Positions 1 through 5,978 of a stretch of 10,318 nt of DNA are shown piece by piece. The notes beneath the pieces were generated by a model. It searched no databases. It saw only the letters and a program-made list of their open reading frames with translations, and was not told the DNA's origin. Origin of the DNA: an uncultured Actinomycetes bacterium (GTDB lineage: Bacteria > Actinomycetota > Actinomycetes > Nanopelagicales > Nanopelagicaceae); assembly GCA_903867285.1 (NCBI GenBank), contig CAIPQX010000009.1:1-10318 (forward strand), read 5' to 3'. Within the stretch, counting starts at the first letter, position 1. Every line of letters starts with the position of its first letter. A program made the position numbers and the translations under genes.

Positions 1-1
1 T

Positions 2-841
2 ACAAGGCGCGGCGATAAATGGCCAGTTGGCAGGACTGTGGCCTTTGCAGTGGCAGTAGCGCTGGCTGATTTTGCAACGAGCGGCGGGATCGGGGTCTAC
101 GCGCACTTCGCTTTCTCGTATCACATGCTCGCTCACATGATTCTAGGAATGATCGCCCCGATTGGTTTGGTTTTGGCAGCCCCCGTGACCCTGGCTTTGC
201 GCACCTTGCCGCTCGGTCGCAACCCGCAGGAGCGTGGTATCCGTGGCACATTCATCACCCTCATTCATTCGAAGTATTCGGTGATCATCACTAATCCCGT
301 AATTGCGCTGGGTCTCTTTGATGGTTCACTCTTCCTGCTTTATATGACTCCGCTCTTTGGAAAGTTGATGCAATCACATAGCGGACATATCTTGATGGAT
401 ATTCACTTCTTGTTGGCGGGATATCTCTTCTTCTATGTGATCGTTGGGATCGATCCCAACCCGCGGAAGATCCCACATATCGTTCGCATTATCGTGCTCT
501 TCGCCGCGATGAGTATTCATGCCTTCTTCTCGATCGCGTTGTTATCAACAACGACGTTGAGCGATAGTGGATACTTTGCATCGCTCAATCGCCCGTGGAA
601 TCTCAATTTATTAGCGGATCAGCATGTTGGCGCTTCCCTGGGTTGGATGATGGGTGAGATTCCAATACTTGTGGCGCTCATCGCCACATTTATCCAATGG
701 ATGAGAGATGATTCCCGTGAAGCCCGCCGCATCGATCGCGCAGCAGATCGTGCTGCGGCAATGGGTGAAGAGGATGAGCTCGCTAAGTACAATAAGTATT
801 TATCTACGCTTGCTAGAGGTGACCTGGAGCATCCCGACTAA
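2..841 (+). CDS. ctaG: Cytochrome c oxidase assembly protein, CtaG (Caa3_CtaG) family, 5'-truncated by window edge
   Basis: Membrane protein of the caa3-type CtaG family, which helps copper delivery and assembly of cytochrome c oxidase. The frame is open to the left edge: the residues before the first in-window GTG (38) read RRGDKWPVGRT, a sequence typical of actinobacterial homologues, so the true start lies outside and 279 codons are visible. About six membrane segments can be seen, with conserved histidine motifs typical of the family: SYHMLAHM, MDIHFLLAGYLF and DQHVGASLGWMMGEIP. The last ~50 residues are charged and likely cytoplasmic. In many actinobacteria this domain is the C-terminal half of a CopD-CtaG fusion; whether that holds here cannot be seen. 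The stop lies inside the convergent folate gene, giving a 29-base overlap. Family assignment is firm; the copper role is inferred from the family. Confidence 0.88.
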   Translation, partial: TRRGDKWPVGRTVAFAVAVALADFATSGGIGVYAHFAFSYHMLAHMILGMIAPIGLVLAAPVTLALRTLPLGRNPQERGIRGTFITLIHSKYSVIITNPVIALGLFDGSLFLLYMTPLFGKLMQSHSGHILMDIHFLLAGYLFFYVIVGIDPNPRKIPHIVRIIVLFAAMSIHAFFSIALLSTTTLSDSGYFASLNRPWNLNLLADQHVGASLGWMMGEIPILVALIATFIQWMRDDSREARRIDRAADRAAAMGEEDELAKYNKYLSTLARGDLEHPD

Positions 842-1385
842 ATCGCAGTAGCAGCTCTGGAGTCGCCGCTGCATCGACCTTTTGGTCGTGGCTTTCGACC
901 GGCAATATTTCTGGCGTTAGTTCGGCTGCTCCAACTAATCCAACCTTCCAAGCATTAAGACGCGCGAGTGCGCGATCGTAGGATCCGCCACCCTGGCCCA
1001 TGCGATTGCCTTCGCGATCGATATTCAATGCCGGAACTATTACCGTCCCAATCGATGAAAGATCAGCGAAGGCAGAACCGATGGGCTCCAAGACCTTGCC
1101 CTTTCTAACTAACGATTCTTCTCTTCCATCCCAAGCCACCCATTCAATATCTTTATCCTGCAGCGTTCTCGGCAACAAAAGGATTTTTCCCTCTCGGATC
1201 AAGGCACTATTTATATCTAGAGTTTGTGGCTCGAATCCATACGATACATAGGAAGCCACAATTTGGGCGCTTTGGATTTCTCGCGCTTGCACGATATGCA
1301 ACCAACTTTCGGGTGTGAAAGTGAGTTCACGCTCTCGTCGCAACTGCGCGCGAAGTGTGTGCTTAGTCCTACTTGTTGAATCCAC
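813..1385 (-). CDS. 5-formyltetrahydrofolate cyclo-ligase
   Basis: ATP-dependent enzyme converting 5-formyl-THF to 5,10-methenyl-THF in cytosolic one-carbon metabolism. The 190-residue product has the usual family length. It carries an N-terminal KHTLRAQLRRER basic helix and the signature VPALNIDREGNRMGQGGGSYDR (about residues 118-138; family form is VPAL-x-D-x-x-G-x-R-x-G-x-GGG-x-YDR). A C-terminal SHDQKVD stretch (166-171) matches the conserved H-D-x-x-x-D region. I chose the GTG at 1385 because a strong GGAGGAG Shine-Dalgarno lies five bases upstream; an in-frame ATG at 1409 would add eight residues but has no ribosome site and would place that SD inside the gene. It is divergent from glp, 47 bases apart, and its 3' end runs 29 bases into ctaG. 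In many actinobacteria galU lies between this gene and glp; it is absent here. Confidence 0.93.
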   Translation of the reverse strand: MDSTSRTKHTLRAQLRRERELTFTPESWLHIVQAREIQSAQIVASYVSYGFEPQTLDINSALIREGKILLLPRTLQDKDIEWVAWDGREESLVRKGKVLEPIGSAFADLSSIGTVIVPALNIDREGNRMGQGGGSYDRALARLNAWKVGLVGAAELTPEILPVESHDQKVDAAATPELLLRFSRDAPGHL

Positions 1386-1390
1386 AGGAG

Positions 1391-1397
1391 CTCCTCC
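1391..1397 (-). promoter_or_regulatory. Shine-Dalgarno site deciding the cyclo-ligase start
   Basis: Reading the minus strand, GGAGGAG is followed by CTCCT and then GTG (1385-1383), a five-base spacing. It is the strongest ribosome binding site in the window and fixes the start at the GTG rather than the ATG at 1409. The site partly overlaps a perfect 10-base palindrome, AGGAGCTCCT, at 1386-1395. The palindrome has no loop and is probably incidental. Confidence 0.75.
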
Positions 1398-1420
1398 ACG
1401 GCAATACATGGTGAAAGAAG

Positions 1421-1426
1421 TAAGGT
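1421..1426 (+). promoter_or_regulatory. Candidate -10 element for leaderless glp transcript
   Basis: TAAGGT fits the actinobacterial TANNNT -10 form and ends six bases before the glp ATG, so transcription could begin at the A of the start codon. No convincing -35 is seen. The alternative reading is that AAGG here is a weak Shine-Dalgarno at about eight bases; sequence alone cannot separate the two. Confidence 0.3.
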
Positions 1427-1432
1427 TAAACC

Positions 1433-2350
1433 ATGGACTCGCAGATTACCGTTAAAAAAATGTTGGCGGACTTACTTGCGATATCTCATTCACTTGCCCC
1501 TTTTGATATGCCACTTCTTGACGCCCATGGCGCCACCTTGGCCGAGGATATTTATGTCGACGACCAGATAGTCCTCCATAGGGGCGTTCGGATTCGCTCA
1601 CCTCAAATTGGACTGGCGGCTTCACTCGGGCTATCTCGCCTGCCAACGCAGCCGCACCCGCGAGTGGTTGTCATTTCAGCTGGCGACGATCTTGTCGAAC
1701 CTGGACAGTCCATCACTGCTACGCAGGAGTTTGAGACCAACTCTTGGATGCTCGCCACCGCGGCCAAAGAGGCGGGAGCGGTCGCCTACCGCGTACATAC
1801 CATTCCAGTGAATCACGAACAGTTGAAGTCGGTCATTGAAGACCAACTGGTTCGCGCCGATCTCATCGTGATTAGCGGTGAAAGTAACGATGGCTCGTTT
1901 GAATTAATTGAAGAGGTTTTGCGTGAAATGGGAGAAATCGAAAGCGTCATCCCCAACCTGCAGGGCAGCGCGCGCCATTGCTATGGCACCATCGGCGAAG
2001 ATGGAATTCCAGTTATAACTCTGCCCGGCGACCCAATGAGCGCCTACATATCTTTTGAAGTATTTATTCGCCCCATGATTCGAACCATGCTCGGAGTTAA
2101 AAATGTATTTCGATCGACGGTCAAGGCGGTCTTGTCCCGAGATCTAGAATCCCCGATTGGGTACGCCTCACTCGTGCGTGCAACGCTCTCCTCTAGCGGA
2201 TCAGAGGAGCCGTATGTCACCCCCATCGCCGATCAAAATCACCTCCTCTCCCTTTCGCAAGCGAGCGCCTTTATAACGGTGTCTGCCGATTCACCTGGCT
2301 ACTTAAAAGGTGAGATTGCGGAGATCATGATCTTGGATCGAGCTCTGTAA
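1433..2350 (+). CDS. glp: Glp: gephyrin/MoeA-like protein lacking domain II, probable non-catalytic cell-division factor
   Basis: Homologue of actinobacterial Glp/MoeA (molybdopterin molybdotransferase fold). Family members are about 400-430 residues; this one is 305. Residues 1-43 align with the start of domain I. The sequence then jumps from DIYVD directly to DQIVLHRGVRIRSPQIG (44-60), which in relatives follows domain II. The usual PxFDNSxMDGYAVR stretch and the GAPxPxGADAVVPVE stretch are both missing. The MoCF-like domain III follows (about 75-220: PRVVVISAGDDLVEPG, IEDQLVRADLIVISGE, LPGDPMSAYISFEVF), then domain IV (about 225-305). Site motifs are degenerate: GGVSxG is GESNDG (149-154), MQPGKPxGFG is NLQGSARHCYG (175-185), and LPGNP is LPGDP (198-202). 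Loss of enzyme activity is inferred. In Corynebacterium, Glp binds FtsZ and the membrane receptor GlpR; a homologue of GlpR lies two genes downstream, supporting a division role. The frame is intact with no sign of decay. Confidence 0.85.
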   Translation: MDSQITVKKMLADLLAISHSLAPFDMPLLDAHGATLAEDIYVDDQIVLHRGVRIRSPQIGLAASLGLSRLPTQPHPRVVVISAGDDLVEPGQSITATQEFETNSWMLATAAKEAGAVAYRVHTIPVNHEQLKSVIEDQLVRADLIVISGESNDGSFELIEEVLREMGEIESVIPNLQGSARHCYGTIGEDGIPVITLPGDPMSAYISFEVFIRPMIRTMLGVKNVFRSTVKAVLSRDLESPIGYASLVRATLSSSGSEEPYVTPIADQNHLLSLSQASAFITVSADSPGYLKGEIAEIMILDRAL

Positions 2351-2352
2351 AA

Positions 2353-2928
2353 ATGGAGCGCTGGCCTTATGTGATCTCGGACCATGAGCTCTCACTCCGG
2401 CCGCTGCGCTTTCGAGATCGCGCGGCGTGGCAGAAAGTCCGCCGCGCAAATGCGGCATGGCTAGCACCCTGGGAGGCCACTCGTCCAATGATTGAGTCAG
2501 ACGGACCTTTACCGAGTTACCTTGGAATGGTGCGCTATTACAACAAAGAAGGTCGCGAACTTCGATCCCTATCACTTGGAATATGGCTGCGGGTCAAGGG
2601 CAGGGAACGGCTTATAGGGCAGATCACCCTAGGTGGCATAGTTCTTGGCGCATATCGCGGAGGACATATTGGATACTGGATTGATCAAAGCGTTTCCAAT
2701 AGGGGTTACACAACAAGGGCGGTAAAAGCTTTGACCCGCTTTGCTTTTACCGAGTTACAGCTCCACCGAATCGAGATAAACCTTCGCCCTGAAAATGGCG
2801 CATCTAAGAAGGTGGCAGAGAAGAGCGGATATATTTTTGAGGGAGTTCGCCAGCGGTACCTCCATATAGCCGGCGATTGGCGCGATCACCTCACCTTTGT
2901 CGCTGAAAATCCCAATAATTTAAATTAA
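2353..2928 (+). CDS. rimJ: GNAT acetyltransferase, RimJ/RimL type
   Basis: Acetyl-CoA-dependent N-acetyltransferase of the RimJ/RimL group, whose best-known members acetylate the N-terminal residue of ribosomal proteins. The substrate here cannot be read from sequence. The 191-residue product has the full single-domain fold: SLRPLRFRDRAAWQ near the start (14-27), a LIGQITLGGI strand (87-96), the acetyl-CoA-binding NRGYTTRAVKAL region (117-128), then LHRIEINLRPENGASKKVAEKSGY (137-160) and GVRQRYLHIAGDWRDHL (164-180), typical of actinobacterial RimJ. The ATG starts two bases after the glp stop, so the two are almost certainly co-transcribed and translationally coupled. The order glp-rimJ-sepX is shared with other actinobacteria, which hints at, but does not prove, a link to cell division. 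The C-terminus is short and Asn-rich (NPNNLN). Confidence 0.9.
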   Translation: MERWPYVISDHELSLRPLRFRDRAAWQKVRRANAAWLAPWEATRPMIESDGPLPSYLGMVRYYNKEGRELRSLSLGIWLRVKGRERLIGQITLGGIVLGAYRGGHIGYWIDQSVSNRGYTTRAVKALTRFAFTELQLHRIEINLRPENGASKKVAEKSGYIFEGVRQRYLHIAGDWRDHLTFVAENPNNLN

Positions 2929-2969
2929 GACATAACACCTAAATCCCGACTTTTCGCCTAAAACTGAAT

Positions 2970-2975
2970 TACTGT
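2970..2975 (+). promoter_or_regulatory. Candidate -10 element upstream of sepX
   Basis: TACTGT lies eight bases before the sepX ATG in the 55-base gap after rimJ. A weak -35-like CCGACT sits 18 bases upstream (2946-2951). No Shine-Dalgarno is visible before the ATG, consistent with a leaderless transcript from this site, though read-through from rimJ is equally possible. Confidence 0.3.
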
Positions 2976-2983
2976 TTCATTCC

Positions 2984-3733
2984 ATGGCCTCCGGACTCAT
3001 CTATCTGATTATTATCGGAATGTGGGTCGCCTACTTTTTGCCTCGCTGGATGCGTCAACATGACACCCAGTCTGGCCGCGAGAGCGAAAGATATAAAAGC
3101 GCCATGAAGATCGTCGCCTCTACTCCTAATTTTCCTGATCTGATCGATCCTGAAGAGCGATCCAAGGCGTTGAAGTTACGTCGCACCATACTTGCCGCGT
3201 TGGTTGTTGCTCTCCTTGGCACCGCTCTCGCAAGTGCCACGAGTTATCTTCCTTACCTCGCGATATCGATCCCGCTAACTGCGCTCTCTATTTATGTCAT
3301 CAACGTTCGTCGCCAAGTTGTGGCCGCTCAAATTAAGAAACGCAGGCTTGCTGCGCTCGCCGCGATCACTGCCGTTGAAATTAAACCTAATCCAAAAGCC
3401 CGCATTGATCTCTCCAATCATGAACGGAGGGAGAGCGAAGTCAACGTGGAGCAATGGGTTCCACTGCGCGAACGCGAGCTCACTTCCTCCATCACCATCA
3501 TTGAAAGCCACGAAGAGCGTAGCTGGTCTCCAATTGCAGTTCCGCGTCCGACGTATGCAACTGCTCCGAAAGCTGTGAGCGCAAAACGCACAATCGATTT
3601 AACAACACCTGGTAAGTGGAGCGCAGAGCAAGAGCGTCAGAAGGCTCTGGAACTACCAGAGCGCGATGAGCTCTTCGATCAAGAATTAGCCGAACAAGCT
3701 GCTATAGCGCGCACTAGGGCAGTGAGCGAATAA
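2984..3733 (+). CDS. sepX: SepX/GlpR-type membrane protein (gephyrin-like molybdotransferase receptor)
   Basis: Homologue of the actinobacterial membrane protein called SepX in Streptomyces (needed for normal septation) and GlpR in Corynebacterium (receptor for Glp). The 249-residue product starts with SGLIYLIIIGMWVAYFLPRWMRQ (3-25), the recognisable first membrane segment. A basic/polar loop follows with SERYKSAMKIVAS (34-46), then two more membrane segments at about 67-86 and 88-107. A long cytoplasmic tail follows. The tail keeps two short motifs found in relatives: WSPIAVPRPTY (181-191) and RTIDLTTPGKW (202-212). The last 35 residues are charged and probably helical. It follows rimJ by 55 bases and is the last gene of the glp cluster; its stop lies two bases from the convergent pmt stop, so there is no room for a terminator between. 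The family call rests on the first membrane segment, tail motifs and neighbourhood; binding to Glp is inferred. Confidence 0.83.
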   Translation: MASGLIYLIIIGMWVAYFLPRWMRQHDTQSGRESERYKSAMKIVASTPNFPDLIDPEERSKALKLRRTILAALVVALLGTALASATSYLPYLAISIPLTALSIYVINVRRQVVAAQIKKRRLAALAAITAVEIKPNPKARIDLSNHERRESEVNVEQWVPLRERELTSSITIIESHEERSWSPIAVPRPTYATAPKAVSAKRTIDLTTPGKWSAEQERQKALELPERDELFDQELAEQAAIARTRAVSE

Positions 3734-3735
3734 AG

Positions 3736-5097
3736 CTAGATCCAGCTGGGGAACCACATGAGCGAGAGCCAGTGGTGATAACTGATAAGGCTGCCGAGAT
3801 AAAGCGGTAGGAAGTAGAGAAAATTAAGAAGAACCGCAAGCAGATAGCCATAACTTAGGTAACGTCGGAACTTAGTGATGGTCCCCGATTCGCCCGGCTC
3901 TAAGAGCTTTGATAGCGCGTAGACAATAAGCAAAACTAAAAAGGGTTCAAATGCGATCGTATAAAAAGTAAAAACCGTGCGCTTCTGCCAGTTAAACCAG
4001 GGCAAATATCCTGCGGCCAAGCTCAGAAGTAAGAGCCCGCTCTGCCATTCTCTACGCGCTATCCAGTAACCAAAGGTGACGGCGATAGCTACTACGCCGG
4101 ACCACCAGAGCAGCGGTGTCCCCAGCGCTATAACCTCTTGCGCGCAGGCACTGGCTCCGCAACCCTTGGGAGATTGATAATAGAAAGAGGTCGGACGCCC
4201 CATAATCAGCCAACTCCAGGGGTTTGCAGAATAAGGATGAGTGGCCGTTAACGTTGTATGAAAATTCCACATCTCGGCGTGATAATGCCAGAGCGAACGG
4301 ATCGGTCCTGGAACAAAGTTAAAGAGACCGTGGGGTTGGGTATTTGCCCAACCGCGGTCGTAGCCAGATGTGTTGAGTAACCAGCCAGTCCAGCTTGCAA
4401 AGTAAACACCCATTGGAATGACGGCGTATTGCAACACTCGCTTTAGAAATTTCTCACGGAGAAGAACTTTTATGGGGTTCTCGATTTCCAGAGATCGGTT
4501 CTGACGGTAATCGACATAAAGGGTGAAGAGAAGATAAGCAACTAAATAATAAACACCGCTCCACTTAGTTGCTGCAGCTAATCCGAGCGATATGCCTGCC
4601 GCAAAATGTTGGCTCCGTAGAAGAAATAAAAACCCGAGGAGTGTAAAGAACATCAGGAAGATGTCGAGCAACGCGGTGCGCGACATCACTAAGTGCATGC
4701 CGTCGGCGCTCATCAAGAATCCTGCGCTCAAAGATAAGAAGTAGTTATTGAAGAGGCGCTTTGTGATGTAGAAAATCATTACGATTGAAGCGGTACCAAC
4801 GAGAGCTGCGCTAATTCGCCAACCGAACTCATGGTAACCAAATACTTTTATTCCAGCCGCAATCATCCATTTACCAACAGGGGGATGAACGATGTACTGC
4901 GCCGCTGCCGTTTTGGGATCTAGTTCGACGCCATGGTGGAGTAATGAGTTGGCGTTCTGGGCGTAGTAGAGCTCATCGAAGACGAAGCCCTTGGGGGTTC
5001 CCAAATGCCAGAGGCGAAATAACAAGGCGAAGATCGCCAGGCCCATCACGCTTAGGCGTTCCTGCAGGCGTCCTTCAACCTGCGCCGGAAGTGTCAT
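3736..5097 (-). CDS. pmt: Protein O-mannosyltransferase (GT39 family, dolichyl/polyprenyl-phosphate-mannose type)
   Basis: Polytopic membrane glycosyltransferase that moves mannose from polyprenyl-phosphate-mannose onto Ser/Thr of exported proteins, as Rv1002c does in M. tuberculosis. The 453-residue product shows FDELYYAQNANSLL (40-53), with the Asp-Glu pair of the first external loop that is catalytic in this family, and VHPPVGKWMIA (70-80). It has about ten further hydrophobic segments. The external stretch RPTSFYYQSPKGCG...C precedes EVIALGTPLLWW, matching actinobacterial Pmt, including the two-cysteine pair. The C-terminus LMWFPSWI is also typical. The N-terminus is shorter than in mycobacterial Pmt, with only ~17 residues before the first membrane helix. 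The ATG at 5097 has no Shine-Dalgarno; a TAGGCT box ends six bases upstream. It is divergent from rsmI, the usual actinobacterial arrangement. Acceptor proteins are unknown. Confidence 0.92.
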   Translation of the reverse strand: MTLPAQVEGRLQERLSVMGLAIFALLFRLWHLGTPKGFVFDELYYAQNANSLLHHGVELDPKTAAAQYIVHPPVGKWMIAAGIKVFGYHEFGWRISAALVGTASIVMIFYITKRLFNNYFLSLSAGFLMSADGMHLVMSRTALLDIFLMFFTLLGFLFLLRSQHFAAGISLGLAAATKWSGVYYLVAYLLFTLYVDYRQNRSLEIENPIKVLLREKFLKRVLQYAVIPMGVYFASWTGWLLNTSGYDRGWANTQPHGLFNFVPGPIRSLWHYHAEMWNFHTTLTATHPYSANPWSWLIMGRPTSFYYQSPKGCGASACAQEVIALGTPLLWWSGVVAIAVTFGYWIARREWQSGLLLLSLAAGYLPWFNWQKRTVFTFYTIAFEPFLVLLIVYALSKLLEPGESGTITKFRRYLSYGYLLAVLLNFLYFLPLYLGSLISYHHWLSLMWFPSWI

Positions 5098-5103
5098 GGG
5101 GTA

Positions 5104-5109
5104 AGCCTA
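5104..5109 (-). promoter_or_regulatory. Candidate -10 element for leaderless pmt transcript
   Basis: On the minus strand TAGGCT ends six bases before the pmt ATG (5097), matching the TANNNT-to-ATG spacing of leaderless actinobacterial genes. No clear -35 is seen. The opposite strand carries GAGAAT (5118-5123), six bases before the rsmI ATG, so the 32-base gap may be a compact divergent promoter. Confidence 0.3.
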
Positions 5110-5129
5110 AAGCCTGCGAGAATTGGTTC

Positions 5130-5969
5130 ATGCTGATCCTTGCCTGTGGCCCTCTGGGCAATCCCGGGGATACCTCTGATCGGGTGAAGCACGCCCTAGA
5201 AACGGCCCCCTACATCGCTGCAGAGGATTCGCGGAAGCTGAGCCGCCTGACGAGTGACTTGGGGATTCGTTACGCCGGCAAGGTCATCTCGTATTTCGAG
5301 GGCAATGAGAGCGAACGAATTGAACAACTCACCGAGATTCTGACTTCTGGCAGTGACCTCTTAGTCATAACTGATGCAGGAGCACCGGGAATCAGTGACC
5401 CGGGGTACCGTCTCATTCGGGTGGCTATCGACCACGGGATTCCGATCCAAGTACTTCCCGGACCGAGCGCGGTCACCACCGCCCTTTTACTCTCTGGCCT
5501 GGCTACCGATCGTTTCTGCTTTGAGGGTTTCTCGCCGCGTACATCGGGCACCCGAAAAAGTTGGTATGAAAAGTTGATTACCGAAGAGCGCACCATCATC
5601 TTCTTTGAAGCGCCGCATCGCCTGCAGGAATCTCTCGAGGATGCGCTCGCGGTTCTGGGTGGCGATCGAAAAGCGGCTATATGTCGCGAGATGACCAAGA
5701 CCTATGAAGAGACGGTTCGTGGCACTCTTGCCGAATTGCTCGCATGGAGCACCGATCGCGAAATATTGGGTGAACTCACAATTGTGCTGGAAGGCTTCGA
5801 TGCTGGCACCCTCACGTATTCCGCCGCCGATTTAGTGGAGCTAGTCCTTGCCCGTGAAGGGGCTGGTGAATCTCGTAAAGATGCAATCGCTTCTCTTGCC
5901 AAAGAGCTCAATCTGCCTAAGCGCGTGGTCTTTGACGCCATGGTGGGTAGCAAAGCCTCGGGTAGATAA
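5130..5969 (+). CDS. rsmI: 16S rRNA (cytidine1402-2'-O)-methyltransferase
   Basis: SAM-dependent tetrapyrrole-methylase-fold enzyme that 2'-O-methylates C1402 in the decoding centre of 16S rRNA. The 279-residue product shows the family motifs in order: CGPLGNPGD (6-14; usually TPIGNLGD), IAAEDSRKLSRL (29-40), SYFEGNESER (54-63), VITDAGAPGISDPGYRL (79-95), VLPGPSAVTTAL (108-119), TDRFCFEGFSPR (126-137), FFEAPHRL (158-165) and CREMTKTYEE (185-194). I start at ATG 5130 because the fold begins immediately with LILACGPLGN. The same frame is open upstream to 4944, but that part lies inside pmt on the other strand and has no family similarity. It is divergent from pmt and leads the rsmI-metG-tatD-rsmA-ispE run. 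The His of the usual EHNE motif is Gly here (EGNE, 57-60). Confidence 0.95.
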   Translation: MLILACGPLGNPGDTSDRVKHALETAPYIAAEDSRKLSRLTSDLGIRYAGKVISYFEGNESERIEQLTEILTSGSDLLVITDAGAPGISDPGYRLIRVAIDHGIPIQVLPGPSAVTTALLLSGLATDRFCFEGFSPRTSGTRKSWYEKLITEERTIIFFEAPHRLQESLEDALAVLGGDRKAAICREMTKTYEETVRGTLAELLAWSTDREILGELTIVLEGFDAGTLTYSAADLVELVLAREGAGESRKDAIASLAKELNLPKRVVFDAMVGSKASGR

Positions 5970-5978
5970 GATCGTCCA

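Noticed and set aside
38..40. GTG at 38 as the start of the CtaG-family gene
   Set aside because: The frame is open to the window edge and the upstream residues (RRGDKWPVGRT) belong to the family, so the GTG is an internal valine.
1386..1395. Perfect palindrome AGGAGCTCCT as an operator
   Set aside because: It partly overlaps the Shine-Dalgarno of the folate gene and is only ten bases; the match is explained by that site plus chance.
1386..1409. ATG at 1409 as the start of the formyl-THF cyclo-ligase
   Set aside because: The strong GGAGGAG site lies downstream of it and is ideally spaced for the GTG at 1385; the extra eight residues have no family counterpart.
1433..2350. Glp as a decaying pseudogene or assembly artefact
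   Set aside because: The missing part is removed in frame at a domain boundary, the rest aligns continuously with relatives, the stop is directly coupled to rimJ, and the partner gene is intact. Read-level confirmation is still the decisive test.
4944..5129. N-terminal extension of RsmI by 62 residues
   Set aside because: It lies inside pmt on the opposite strand, the residues are Arg/Ser/Pro-rich frame noise, and the methylase fold starts right after the ATG at 5130.
5270..5698. 142-codon minus-strand open frame inside rsmI
   Set aside because: Shadow frame of a well-supported gene; Ser/Arg-rich with no motif.
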